This document shows positions 27,457 to 36,263 of a stretch of DNA of 64,000 nucleotides, one piece after another; within the stretch, counting starts at the first letter, position 1; every line of letters begins with the position of its first letter. Origin of the DNA: CAWFZT01 sp963820415 (lineage in GTDB: Bacteria; Chloroflexota; Anaerolineae; Anaerolineales; Anaerolineaceae); assembly GCA_963820415.1 (NCBI GenBank), contig CAWFZT010000006.1, positions 1,054,001 to 1,118,000 of the forward strand, given 5' to 3'. The translations under genes were made by a program, and so were the position numbers. The notes beneath the pieces were generated by a model. The model searched no databases, was not told the DNA's origin, and was given only the letters and a program-made list of their open reading frames with translations.

Positions 27457-28674
27457 ATGAACATCGTCTTATTGCATTTTTCGGCGCCGCCCGTAGTAGG
27501 CGGTGTAGAGACGGTATTGGAGCATCAGGCCGAGCAGCTCGACCGCGCCGGACACCGCGTGCGCATTCTGGCTGGCCGCGGGCAGACCTGGGACGCCCGC
27601 ATCCCGGTGGAAGTGCTGGCACGCCTGGATATCCGCCATCCACAGACCCTCAAGGTGAAAGCCAGCCTGGACGCCGGTACAGTGCCGTACCAGTTCGCCG
27701 GGCTGGTGCAGCAGATCCAATCCGACTTGCAACGCTACGTGTCTTCCGCACAGGTGGTTATCGCCCACAACGTGGCCTCCCTGAACAAAAACCTGGCGTT
27801 GACGGCGGCGCTGTACAACCTTTGGCAGGATAGACAGATCCAGCGCCTCATCCTCTGGCAGCATGACCTGGCCTGGACCACCCAGCGCTACCAGGATGAG
27901 TTGCACCCGGGCTGGCCGTGGGATCTGCTGCGCACCGCCTGGCCGGGAGCCAAACAGGTGACGGTTTCAGAAGCGCGCCGGCAGGAACTGGCCAACCTGC
28001 TTAAGATTTCGCCCCAGGAGATCACCGTCATCCCGGCTGGTCTGGACATGACCAGTTTTCTCGGCTTGCAGCCGCGTACAGTTGACCTGATGGATAACCT
28101 GCAGCTTTCCCAGGCGGCGCCCATCCTGCTCACCCCAGTGCGGGTGACCCGGCGCAAGAACCTGGAGATGGCTTTTGCCACCCTGGCAGCCCTGCGTAAG
28201 GACCTGCCGAGGGCGGCTCTGGTGGTGACGGGAACCGCCGGTACGCAGAATCCCTCCAACCAGGAATACCTGGATCACCTGCTAAAACTGCGCTCTGACC
28301 TGGAACTGGAAGGTTCGGCGCACTTGCTGGCGGAGTTTGCGCCGGAAGGGTTGCCTGAAGCCAGCCTGGCGGATTTTTATCGCCTCGCCGATGCATTGTT
28401 TTTACCCAGTAAGGAGGAGGGTTTTGGCTTTCCGATCCTAGAAGCTGGGCTGTCGCGCCTGCCCATCTTTTGCAGCGACCTGCCGGCGCTGCGTGACCTG
28501 GCCGGGCACTATGCAACCTATTTTTCGGTGGACGACACGCCCAAAAACGTAGCCAGGCTGATCGCCAAACAGCTCAAGCTCGACCCGGTGTACCGGCTGA
28601 GGGTGCACCTGCGCCAGGAATACACCTGGCAGTCGATCTACCACCGGCAGATCGCGCCGCTCTTAGAGGGATAA
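27457..28674 (+). CDS. GT4-family glycosyltransferase
   Basis: 405 residues from ATG 27457 with GCAGGAGG upstream. The N-terminal domain has LLHFSAPPVVGGVETVLEHQAEQLDRAGH. The C-terminal domain has ITVIPAGLDMTSFLGL, PILLTPVRVTRRKNLEMAFATLAAL and the nucleotide-sugar site ADALFLPSKEEGFGFPILEAGLSRLPIFCSDLPALRDL (E-x7-E). It transfers a sugar, retaining configuration, to an unknown acceptor in the cytoplasm. The next gene, pdxS, is separated by 220 bases with two hairpins, so it ends a transcript. Confidence 0.92.
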   Translation: MNIVLLHFSAPPVVGGVETVLEHQAEQLDRAGHRVRILAGRGQTWDARIPVEVLARLDIRHPQTLKVKASLDAGTVPYQFAGLVQQIQSDLQRYVSSAQVVIAHNVASLNKNLALTAALYNLWQDRQIQRLILWQHDLAWTTQRYQDELHPGWPWDLLRTAWPGAKQVTVSEARRQELANLLKISPQEITVIPAGLDMTSFLGLQPRTVDLMDNLQLSQAAPILLTPVRVTRRKNLEMAFATLAALRKDLPRAALVVTGTAGTQNPSNQEYLDHLLKLRSDLELEGSAHLLAEFAPEGLPEASLADFYRLADALFLPSKEEGFGFPILEAGLSRLPIFCSDLPALRDLAGHYATYFSVDDTPKNVARLIAKQLKLDPVYRLRVHLRQEYTWQSIYHRQIAPLLEG

Positions 28675-28695
28675 TCAATCATTAGGGTTTAGCGT

Positions 28696-28727
28696 GGAAA
28701 TCCCAAAGATGGATCTTTGGGGTTTCC
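28696..28727. terminator. Hairpin downstream of the GT4 gene
   Basis: 15-bp stem with one G-U pair (GGAAATCCCAAAGAT against ATCTTTGGGGTTTCC) and a 2-base loop, 21 bases after the stop. No T tract follows, but it is the first element of a double-hairpin end with 28739-28790. Confidence 0.6.
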
Positions 28728-28738
28728 CGTGGAAGAAA

Positions 28739-28790
28739 CCAGATTTTGGGGTGCGAGCGTGCGTACGCACGCTCGCACCCCAAAATCTGG
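28739..28790. repeat. 52-base perfect palindrome (family member 1)
   Basis: A perfect 26-bp-arm palindrome beginning CCAGATTTTGGGGTGCGAG with centre GTAC. The element at 42123-42174 has the same length, ends and layout and keeps pairing through matched changes in both arms, so these are copies of one element. Both lie downstream of a plus-strand gene. No other structure is seen in 28675-28897 except a TAGAAT box (28854-28859) that may serve pdxS. Confidence 0.85.
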
Positions 28791-28897
28791 GAGTTCACAA
28801 CGGCAATTACCAGAGATCCCAAAGATCCGGTATGATTCTTTTTCAGGTGCGTGGTAGAATCAGGAGGAAATTGGTATCATTTTAGGAGGCTTTGAAT

Positions 28898-29785
28898 ATG
28901 GAACAGGAAATTGCCACCTTTGCAGTAAAGAAGGGCCTGGCGCAGATGCTCAAGGGTGGCGTAATCATGGATGTCGTCACCCCAGAGCATGCCAAAATTG
29001 CCGAAGATGCCGGCGCAGTAGCTGTAATGGCTCTCGAACGGGTGCCGGCGGATATCCGCGCCAACGGAGGCGTAGCGCGCATGAGCGACCCGGAACTGAT
29101 CCTCAAGATCGAGCAGTCGGTCACTATCCCGGTGATGGCTAAGTGCCGCATCGGTCATTTCGTTGAAGCGCAAATATTGGAAGCCATTGGCATCGATTAC
29201 ATCGATGAGTTGGAAGTGCTCACTCCCGCCGATGAAGAGCACCACATCTACAAACATCCTTTCAAGGTGCCCTTCGTGTGCGGGGCGCGCAACCTGGGGG
29301 AGGCCTTACGGCGCATCGGTGAAGGGGCGGCGATGATCCGCACCAAGGGCGAAGCAGGCACCGGGGATGTGGTTGAGGCGGTACGCCATGCCCGGACGGT
29401 GCTGGGTGAGATCCGCCGCCTGCAGAACTTGCCCGACGAAGAAGTGATGGCCTTTGCCAAGGAAATCGGCGCGCCTTACGAGATTGTCCTGGAAACGCGC
29501 AAACTGGGCCGCATGCCGGTGGTTAACTTTGCCGCGGGTGGGATTGCCACCCCGGCGGATGCGGCTTTGATGATGCAGCTCGGTGTGGACGGGGTATTCG
29601 TTGGCTCGGGCATCTTTAAGTCTGGTGATCCTGCCCGCCGGGCCGCTGCGATTGTCAAGGCCACCACGTACTACAACGATCCTAAGATCCTGGCGGAAGT
29701 CAGCCGCAACCTGGGCGAACCCATGGTTGGACGCCAGATTTCAGCCATCCCGGAAGGCGAGCTGATTGCCGGAAGAGGCTGGTAG
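28898..29785 (+). CDS. pdxS: Pyridoxal 5'-phosphate synthase lyase subunit PdxS
   Basis: 295 residues from ATG 28898, with TTAGGAGG upstream. The barrel enzyme condenses ribose 5-phosphate, glyceraldehyde 3-phosphate and ammonia to PLP. Conserved segments: LAQMLKGGVIMDVVTPEHAKIAEDAGAVAVMALERVPADIRANGGVARMSDP, VMAKCRIGHFVEAQILEAIGIDYIDESEVL-like stretch (here IDELEVL), GARNLGEALRRIGEGAAMIRTKGEAGTG and VVNFAAGGIATPADAALMMQLGVDGVFVGSGIFKS. The catalytic lysines are in VMAKCR and IRTKGE. pdxT follows 7 bases later. IDELEVL has Leu where the family usually has Ser. Confidence 0.97.
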   Translation: MEQEIATFAVKKGLAQMLKGGVIMDVVTPEHAKIAEDAGAVAVMALERVPADIRANGGVARMSDPELILKIEQSVTIPVMAKCRIGHFVEAQILEAIGIDYIDELEVLTPADEEHHIYKHPFKVPFVCGARNLGEALRRIGEGAAMIRTKGEAGTGDVVEAVRHARTVLGEIRRLQNLPDEEVMAFAKEIGAPYEIVLETRKLGRMPVVNFAAGGIATPADAALMMQLGVDGVFVGSGIFKSGDPARRAAAIVKATTYYNDPKILAEVSRNLGEPMVGRQISAIPEGELIAGRGW

Positions 29786-29792
29786 CTGGTTT

Positions 29793-30377
29793 ATGAAGAT
29801 TGGAGTCCTGGCATTACAGGGAGACTTTGCAGAACACCAGGTGATGCTAAAGGGTTTAGGTGTTGAATCAGTGCAGGTGCGCCTGGCGGAGCACCTGGAA
29901 GGATTGAGTGGTTTGATCATCCCGGGTGGCGAGTTTACGACGATTGGCAAGCTGGCTGAAGATTTTCAGATGATCGCGCCGCTGCGCCAGTTTGGCCATC
30001 AACACGCCATCTGGGGCACCTGCGCCGGCGCGATTTTCTTATCCAAGGATATCCACCGCCAGCAGCCATTGTTGCAGTTGATGGATATCACCGTGGAACG
30101 CAATGCGTTCGGACGGCAGGTTGACAGCTTCGAAATCGACCTGGATGTGCCCTGCCTAGGTTTTAAGAGCGGAGATCATTCTGTGTGTCCATTCCACGCC
30201 GTCTTCATCCGGGCTCCATTGATTGAAACGGTGGGTGGCGATGCGCAAGTGCTCTCGCGATTGCCGGATGGGCGCATTGTGGCTGCCCAGCAGGGACTCT
30301 GGCTGGCGACTTCGTTCCACCCGGAGCTGACCGGTGATGATCGCTTCCATCGCTATTTTTTGGAGTTATCAAAATAA
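29793..30377 (+). CDS. pdxT: Pyridoxal 5'-phosphate synthase glutaminase subunit PdxT
   Basis: 194 residues from ATG 29793. It hydrolyses glutamine and channels ammonia to PdxS. Signatures: IGVLALQGDFAEHQVMLKGLGVE, GLIIPGGEFTTIGKLAED, the nucleophile GTCAGAIFLSKDI, FGRQVDSFEIDL and the C-terminal His/Glu pair in LATSFHPELTGDDRFHRYFLEL. Together with PdxS it makes the complete R5P-dependent vitamin B6 pathway. Confidence 0.97.
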   Translation: MKIGVLALQGDFAEHQVMLKGLGVESVQVRLAEHLEGLSGLIIPGGEFTTIGKLAEDFQMIAPLRQFGHQHAIWGTCAGAIFLSKDIHRQQPLLQLMDITVERNAFGRQVDSFEIDLDVPCLGFKSGDHSVCPFHAVFIRAPLIETVGGDAQVLSRLPDGRIVAAQQGLWLATSFHPELTGDDRFHRYFLELSK

Positions 30378-30433
30378 GCTTTCGCCCGTTTGCCTGGCAT
30401 GATCTGTTAGCTCTCTTTCGCTATCGCAACCAG

Positions 30434-31342
30434 GTGCTCTGCCTGGATAGCGCGTTAAGTTTGACGCGCGGCAATCCGGTTGGGCCTCTGGCTGCGTTTT
30501 CCCAACTCAATCCCAGGCGTGATAGTTTCACCGGGGTGGTGCCCGCTTCTGACTGCGACCCCAAGCTGATCGGGCAGATGTACTACACGCAGGGACAGCG
30601 CTCGGCGCGCCTTTCGTTCATGGCTCCCTCCAATGCCGGAGCTTCTCCGGGGATTTCCGACCTGCTGGATGGCCTGACCTGCCAGGCCGGCGATTGGGGG
30701 GCGTTCAACCTGCTGGCTGAGGCGGAAGAACACCACCCGATTTTTGAGAACCTTCGCCGGTCGAATTTCTTCGTATACGCCTGGCAGCGCATCTGGCGTT
30801 TTATTCCCCCTGGTCAGGGGGAAAGAGGGGTATCCAATCGCTGGAGGACCGCCTCGGCGCTGGATGAAATTGCCTTGCGTTCGTTATACCAGTCGCTGGT
30901 GCCTCCCCTGGTGCAAAGCGCCGAACCGTTTGTCCTGAATTCGCATCAAGGATTGGTTTACCGGCATGCTGATGCTAAGCATCAGCACGGCGAGGTGCTT
31001 GGTTATATAGAAGGCAGGCACGGCCCGCGCGGGGTTTATCTCCAGCCGGTCATCCATCCAGACGTGGAAGATGCCCAGGGTTTACTGGTCGATCTTTTAC
31101 AGGCGCTGCCTGCACTTTACCTGGGCCGGCCTGTGTATATTGCAGTACGTTCGTACCAATCCTGGCTGGAAGCTGCGATGGAAGAGCTGCATGGACAGGC
31201 GGCCCCCCGGCAGGCTCTGTTTGTCAAGCACCTGGTGTCGGCGCAGCGCGTGCTGGCGACCAACAAACGCCTGGCCATGGAAAAACAACAGGCTGAGCCG
31301 ACCGCTCCGATGGTCAATAATTACTCAAAAACGAAGGGTTGA
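30434..31342 (+). CDS. Unknown protein, possibly GNAT-like; start uncertain
   Basis: 302 residues from the GTG at 30434. The frame stays open upstream to PdxT and reads ISFRPFAWHDLLALFRYRNQV, which looks like coding sequence, but has no ATG/GTG/TTG there, so an unusual start (ATC 30368 or ATA 30374) overlapping the pdxT stop is possible. The middle has VYAWQRIWRF, and the C-terminal half (GEVLGYIEGRHGPRGVYLQPVIHPDVEDAQGLLVDLL) resembles the strand-helix of an acetyltransferase fold. The family is not firmly recognised. The gene contains a perfect 21-base palindrome (30967-30987) and a TTCCCCCTG/CAGGGGGAA hairpin near 30808. It may be co-transcribed with pdxST. Confidence 0.6.
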   Translation: MLCLDSALSLTRGNPVGPLAAFSQLNPRRDSFTGVVPASDCDPKLIGQMYYTQGQRSARLSFMAPSNAGASPGISDLLDGLTCQAGDWGAFNLLAEAEEHHPIFENLRRSNFFVYAWQRIWRFIPPGQGERGVSNRWRTASALDEIALRSLYQSLVPPLVQSAEPFVLNSHQGLVYRHADAKHQHGEVLGYIEGRHGPRGVYLQPVIHPDVEDAQGLLVDLLQALPALYLGRPVYIAVRSYQSWLEAAMEELHGQAAPRQALFVKHLVSAQRVLATNKRLAMEKQQAEPTAPMVNNYSKTKG

Positions 31343-31356
31343 TCTAGAATAAGTCT

Positions 31357-33006
31357 ATGACGCAACGGCGAATTACCGACGATTTACACGCCCTGCTGGG
31401 CGTTTTACCCCCCCTGGTTGCCGAAGCAGTGGTGAAAGCCAACAACAGCGACAACCTGTTGGAGATCATCCTCGACCTTGGGCGACCTCCAGTGGCTCGC
31501 TTTGTGGATAGTGAAGTCATCCTGCGCCCAGAAGAAGTGGCCCACACGGATATCGATTTCGTGGTCAGCCGCATCGGTGAGTTCGATGCAGATAACCGGG
31601 CCGGGCTGGAACGCACCCTGCACCGTATATCGGCCATCCGCAACCGGCGCGGCCACATCGTTGGCCTGACTTGCCGGGTCGGCCGGGCCGTTTATGGCAC
31701 GATCGACATCATCCAGGACCTGGTGGAATTGGGCAAAAGCCTGCTGATCCTCGGCAAACCCGGCATCGGCAAGACCACCATGCTACGTGAAGCGGCGCGT
31801 ATCCTGGCGGAAGGTAAGCGGGTCATCATTGTAGATACTTCGAACGAAATCGGCGGCGACGGGGATGTGCCCCACCCGGCCGTTGGAAGGGCGCGCCGCA
31901 TGCAGGTCGCCACGCCTTCCTTACAGCACGAAGTAATGATCGAGGCAGTCGAAAACCATAATCCGGAAGTGATCGTCATCGACGAGATCGGGCGCGAGCT
32001 GGAAGCCCAGGCCGCCCGCACCATCGCCGAGCGCGGCGTGCAGTTGATCGGCACTGCCCACGGGCGTACGCTGGAAAATTTACTGCTTAATCCAACCCTG
32101 TCCGACCTGATCGGCGGGATTGAATCGGTCACTCTCTCGGATGAAGAGGCGCGCCGGCGCAGTACGCAGAAGACTGTCCTCGAACGGCGCGCTCCGCCGA
32201 CTTTCGACGTGCTGATCGAAATCCAGGAACGTGACCGCCTGACCATCCATCCGGACGTAGCCGCGGCGGTGGATGCCCTGGTACGCGGCGCGGCGGTGCA
32301 ACCGGAGGTGCGTTATCGCGACGCCAACGGTGAAATCCATTATGAAAAGCCAGCTCCGCAGCCTATCACCACCCGCTCGCCCTCCCAGGGTCTGCGCCGG
32401 GTGAACGGCGTAGTCCCTGCGAATGCCATTACTGACCAGGGCGGGCGAGGGCGGCCAATGGTGGCCTCTTCTCGCTTTTTAGAGAGCGACGAGGAAGCCG
32501 GCGAGACTGTCTCCCATGAGAGCCAGGCCAGCCAGCGCTCGGTGCGTATCTATCCTTACGGGGTGGCGCGCAACCGGCTGATCCAGGCGGCCAAGCGTTT
32601 GAGCGTGCCGGCAGTGGTGATAAACGATGTGGGCGATGCAGACGTGCTGATCACCCTGCGTTCGTATTACCGCAACCGCATGCAGGCCATTACGGATGCA
32701 GAACAGCGTGGCATGCCGATCTACGTGCTGCGCGCCAACACCGTCAACCAGATGGAGCAGTCGCTGGCGGAGCTGTTCAACCTGTCGGTTGAAAACAGTT
32801 CTTCAGGGACCGAGGAATGGGAGGAAGTCAGCAACCAGACCCAGCAGGCCATCCAGGCTGTATTAAATGGCCAGCGGTGGGCGGATTTACCCCCGGCCTC
32901 TTCGGCGATACGCCGCCTGCAGCACGACATGGCCCGGCAGGCGCAGCTCGTTTCCCACTCTTATGGAAAAGAACCCCACCGGCGGGTGCGGATTTTCAGG
33001 GAGTAG
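31357..33006 (+). CDS. R3H-domain AAA ATPase (SpoIIIAA/Ycf45-like)
   Basis: 549 residues. An N-terminal domain (1-110) is followed by a SpoIIIAA-like ATPase: SLLILGKPGIGKTTMLREAARIL (Walker A), VIVIDEIGRELEAQAARTIAERGVQLIGTAHG (Walker B and sensor), NPTLSDLIGG. After a linker, a domain with IYPYGVARNRLIQAAKRLSVPAVVINDVGDADVLITL and a C-terminal R3H motif (WADLPPASSAIRRLQHDMARQAQLVSHSYGKEPHRRVRIF) binds single-stranded nucleic acid. The cellular role is unknown in non-sporulating bacteria. TAGAAT (31345-31350) plus 6 bases precedes the ATG, a probable leaderless start. tmk follows 6 bases later. Confidence 0.9.
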   Translation: MTQRRITDDLHALLGVLPPLVAEAVVKANNSDNLLEIILDLGRPPVARFVDSEVILRPEEVAHTDIDFVVSRIGEFDADNRAGLERTLHRISAIRNRRGHIVGLTCRVGRAVYGTIDIIQDLVELGKSLLILGKPGIGKTTMLREAARILAEGKRVIIVDTSNEIGGDGDVPHPAVGRARRMQVATPSLQHEVMIEAVENHNPEVIVIDEIGRELEAQAARTIAERGVQLIGTAHGRTLENLLLNPTLSDLIGGIESVTLSDEEARRRSTQKTVLERRAPPTFDVLIEIQERDRLTIHPDVAAAVDALVRGAAVQPEVRYRDANGEIHYEKPAPQPITTRSPSQGLRRVNGVVPANAITDQGGRGRPMVASSRFLESDEEAGETVSHESQASQRSVRIYPYGVARNRLIQAAKRLSVPAVVINDVGDADVLITLRSYYRNRMQAITDAEQRGMPIYVLRANTVNQMEQSLAELFNLSVENSSSGTEEWEEVSNQTQQAIQAVLNGQRWADLPPASSAIRRLQHDMARQAQLVSHSYGKEPHRRVRIFRE

Positions 33007-33012
33007 CCGGCC

Positions 33013-33648
33013 ATGTTCATCACGCTGGAAGGCCCGGATGGAAGCGGAAAGTCTACCCAGATTGGCCCGCTGGCAGAATTCCTCCGCCAGCAGGGCTACC
33101 CGGCGCTGACCACACGTGAGCCTGGCGGTACGCCAATTAGCGACCAGGTGCGCACCGTGCTGCTCAACCGCATGGAGAACCAGGCCATGCACCCGCGCAC
33201 GGAAATCCTGCTCTTCCTGGCGGCCAGGGCGCAGCTTGTCGAAGAGGTGATCCGCCCGCGCCTGGCGGCCGGTGAGATCGTGCTGAGCGACCGCTACGCC
33301 GATTCGACCCTGGCCTACCAGGGCTATGGGCACAAGGTCGACTGCGACTTATTACGCCAGTTATTAGATTTTGCTACCGGCAGCCTGTGGCCTGACCTGA
33401 CCATCCTGCTGGACGTGGACGTGGAAACCGGCTTGCGGCGCAGGTTATCCGGCGGCGGCGAGTGGAACCGCCTGGACGCTTACGCGGTGGCGTTCCACCA
33501 GCGCGTACGCCAGGGCTATCACGTCCTGGCCCAACGCGATCCACAGCGCTGGGTGACGCTGGATGCCAACCGTCCTTTCGAGCAGGTGCAGGCCGATCTG
33601 CGCAAAATCATCTCCGCCCGCCTGGAAGAGTTCCGCCAGCAGGCTTAA
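33013..33648 (+). CDS. tmk: Thymidylate kinase
   Basis: 211 residues. Walker A FITLEGPDGSGKSTQIGPLAEFL, the TREPGGTPISDQVR DR-loop, EILLFLAARAQLVEEVIRPRLAAGEIVLSDRYADSTLAYQGYG and the lid region ETGLRRRLSGGGEWNRLD. It phosphorylates dTMP to dTDP, an essential step. The pairing with the R3H ATPase (6-base gap) suggests one transcript. The lid lacks an Arg-rich stretch in the P-loop third position (GSGKS), as in type II enzymes. Confidence 0.96.
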   Translation: MFITLEGPDGSGKSTQIGPLAEFLRQQGYPALTTREPGGTPISDQVRTVLLNRMENQAMHPRTEILLFLAARAQLVEEVIRPRLAAGEIVLSDRYADSTLAYQGYGHKVDCDLLRQLLDFATGSLWPDLTILLDVDVETGLRRRLSGGGEWNRLDAYAVAFHQRVRQGYHVLAQRDPQRWVTLDANRPFEQVQADLRKIISARLEEFRQQA

Positions 33649-33723
33649 TCGCTCGATTTTATTTTGAGACTGGGCTGTAACAGGGGATTGTCTTTTTAAT
33701 TCGTGAAAGGTAGGAAATCCAAG

Positions 33724-34998
33724 ATGCGAAAATTGTGGTTTTTGATCGGTGTGCTGGCCGGACTTGCGCTTCTCGCTTGTGAGGCCTGCGCAGTCGCCCC
33801 GACACCCATCCCGCTCCTACCAACCAGCACGCCTGCTCCGACTTCGTCCCCTGTCGCCGCTGCGCCGACGCAGGCGCCCCTGCCAACTTCTGAACCGGCC
33901 GCCTGCACAATGTCCAGCCACAAGCCAACCCCCGGCCCGACCGAGACTTCCTTGTTCCCGGGCGTCAGCCAGGCGGACTGGAAACAAGGCCCGGACGACG
34001 CCAAGGTAGTTTTCATCGAATATGGCGATTTTCAGTGACCATACTGCGCCATGCTTGCCCCCGTGTTGGGGCAGCTCCCGAAAACGTTCCCGAAAGAGGT
34101 TCAGATCGTTTACCGCCATTTCCCGCTGAGCGGGCATGACAAATCCATGCTGGCTGCCCAGGCCGTAGAGGCGGCCGGCAAACAGGGAAAATTCTGGGAA
34201 ATGCACGATGCCATCTTTGCCGGGCAGAATACCTGGGCTGATTACCAGCCGGACCAGTTCGAAACCTGGCTGATGGAGCAGGCCAAAGGACTGGGTTTGG
34301 ATACGGCTGAGTTTGAAACTGACCTGAAGAGCGATGAGATCGTCAAAAAAGTCACGCAAGCCCAGGCGGATGCGATGAAGATCCCCATCCCGGGTACGCC
34401 TTTCTTGCTGATCAACGGCCAGCCTTACGAAGGGCCTCGGGATGCGGAAAGCCTGAATGCGATTGTCAATCTGACCACGCTGCAGGATCGCCAGTACACG
34501 GAATGCCCGCCCATCACGATCGACGCCAGAAAATTGTACACAGCCACCATCAAAACCGACCTGGGTGACATTGTCGTCCAGCTTTTTCCCGATAAAGCGC
34601 CCATGGCGGTCAACAGCTTCGTCTTCCTGGCGCGCCAGCACTGGTTCGATAACACCATCTTCCACCGTGTGATTCCAGGGTCTTTCGCCCAGGCCGGCGA
34701 CCCGAGCGGCAGCGGTTACGGAGGCCCCGGCTACGCCTTCAGCAACGAGATCACCGCTACCTCACGCTTCGACAAACCTGGATTGGTCGGATTGTATAAC
34801 ACCGGGCCAAATTCCAACGGCAGCCAGTTTTTCATAATGTTCGCGCCTGCGCCAGGCCTGGACGGACAATACACCCTTTTCGGCCAGGTAATTCAGGGCC
34901 TGGATATTGCCGAGAAACTGAACCCGCGCGATCCCGGATTGGCCGGCACCCTGCCGGAGGGATCCAAGACTTTAACCGTTACCATTTTGGAGAAGTAA
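33724..34998 (+). CDS. Putative selenoprotein: DsbA-like (UPYC) domain fused to cyclophilin, lipoprotein
   Basis: 424 residues if the in-frame TGA at 34036-34038 is read as selenocysteine (residue 105). Start ATG 33724 follows GGTAGGAAA. A lipoprotein signal ends LALLAC (Cys19), then a Pro/Thr-rich linker to about 85. The thioredoxin-like domain (about 88-260) reads VVFIEYGDFQ-U-PYCAMLAPVL, RHFPLSGHDKSMLAAQAVEAAGKQGKFWEMHDAIF and cis-Pro IPGTPFLLINGQPYEG; relatives have Cys at the U position, as in the 25020 protein. Residues about 270-424 are a cyclophilin-type peptidyl-prolyl isomerase (TDLGDIVVQLFPDKAPMAVNSFVFLA, FHRVIPGSFAQAGDP, NGSQFFIMFAPAPGLDGQYTLFGQV). No frameshift is involved: both halves share one frame. 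The other reading is a Cys (TGC/TGT) to TGA error or mutation. Confidence 0.82.
34053..34075 (+). promoter_or_regulatory. Candidate bacterial SECIS stem-loop
   Basis: Immediately downstream of the in-frame TGA the RNA folds as GC, bulged U (34055), UGCCCC, loop CGUGUU, GGGGCA, GC. The stem is 8 bp and the apical loop 6 bases, with G as its second base, 24 bases after the TGA. The published bacterial SECIS pattern asks for a stem-loop with G in the first two loop positions, about 16-37 bases from the UGA; a bulged U is also present in the E. coli fdhF element. Confidence 0.65.
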
Positions 34999-36242
34999 TG
35001 CAGCCGCCAGCCCGTTTTCATTGGCTTTCTTTAGGCCAGGTCCTGCTCAGTGGATTGGGGTTCCTGGAGTTCGCCGCGGCGGGCGCGCTGCTCCTGCTGA
35101 TGGGGCTGTCTGGCGTGTTGGGGAGCCGGCCTTCAGCCGGGCAAATCCTGCCTTACTTTTCGCTGGTGTGGGTATGCGGCCTGGTGTGTCTGCTGTTGGT
35201 ACCTTCGATTGGGCTGTCGCTGATTCGATTACTGGATAGGCCGCTGCCGGCCTGGCAGTGGCGCGGAGAGTACCGGGCGGCTTCGCTGGCTATGCTGGCT
35301 TGGCTGCTGGTTATTGCCACCGGGACTTATATATCCCGTACGGGACGAACGGAGACGCTGAACTGGTTGTTCTTACCCCCACTGCAACTCCTGGCAGTCG
35401 CGCTGCCCCTGTGGTGGCTGATCGAATTCGGCCGGCGCGGCCTGCCGGGCAACGGACCGCAGCGCACCTGGGGCATTTTGAGCGCCGGCCTGCTCGTCTC
35501 CCCGACCGTGGCTACACTGGCCGAGCTGGCGGCGATTGTGCTGGTGTTAGCGCTTTTCGTGGTCTGGTTGTCGTCGCAGCCAGGGGCCGCTCAGCAAATC
35601 ACACTGCTGGCGCAGCGCCTGGCCAACGCTGGGACAGATCCTGAGGTAATCCTGCGCATCTTGCGCCCGGAGGTAACGAAGCCGTCCTTTCTGATTGCTG
35701 TCCTGCTGGTGGCCTCCGGATTGGTCCCGCTGATCGAAGAGTTGGTCAAGCCGCTGGGCCTGTGGGTGCTGGCGGGCAAAAAATTAACCCCTGCCCAGGG
35801 TTTTCTGGCCGGGCTGCTCAGTGGCGCGGCTTTTGCGCTGCTGGAGAGCCTGGGTTCGCTTGCCAGCCCATCCGGGCAGGACTGGTTGGGCCTGGTCTTG
35901 GGGCGCACCGGCACCGGGATACTGCACACGGTAAACACCGGCCTGGTGGGTTGGGCTCTGGCATCCACCTGGCGCGATGGCCGCTACCTGCGCCTGGCAG
36001 GCGTCTACCTGCTGGCGGTGGGGCTGCATGGCCTGTGGAACGTGTTTGGAGCGCTGCTGGCCCTGCCGGATTTATTTGGCCCGGCCAGTGTCACGGGCAT
36101 CGTGGCAGTGTTGCTGCGCCTGGGGCAGATTGCTCCCCTGGCGCTGTTGGTTCTGGCGATCCTTTTATTCTTGATTCTGCTGGGCAGTAACCGCCGTTTG
36201 CGCGCAGTATCGGGTAAAATTGGCTCATCCCCTCAAACTTAG
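34998..36242 (+). CDS. PrsW-like intramembrane protease family protein
   Basis: 414 residues, about ten membrane helices. The C-terminal half has the family's spaced motifs: LVPLIEELVKPLGLWVL (EE), GFLAGLLSGAAFALLESLG (F..GAAFALLE), GTGILHTVNTGLVGWAL (H) and VGLHGLWNVFG (H). These are the proposed glutamate and histidine residues of PrsW/CPBP-type membrane proteases, which cut anti-sigma factors or prenylated proteins. Its ATG overlaps the TAA of the selenoprotein gene by one base, so the two are translationally linked. Confidence 0.8.
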   Translation: MQPPARFHWLSLGQVLLSGLGFLEFAAAGALLLLMGLSGVLGSRPSAGQILPYFSLVWVCGLVCLLLVPSIGLSLIRLLDRPLPAWQWRGEYRAASLAMLAWLLVIATGTYISRTGRTETLNWLFLPPLQLLAVALPLWWLIEFGRRGLPGNGPQRTWGILSAGLLVSPTVATLAELAAIVLVLALFVVWLSSQPGAAQQITLLAQRLANAGTDPEVILRILRPEVTKPSFLIAVLLVASGLVPLIEELVKPLGLWVLAGKKLTPAQGFLAGLLSGAAFALLESLGSLASPSGQDWLGLVLGRTGTGILHTVNTGLVGWALASTWRDGRYLRLAGVYLLAVGLHGLWNVFGALLALPDLFGPASVTGIVAVLLRLGQIAPLALLVLAILLFLILLGSNRRLRAVSGKIGSSPQT

Positions 36243-36263
36243 CCTTGGAAGGAACCGTTAATA

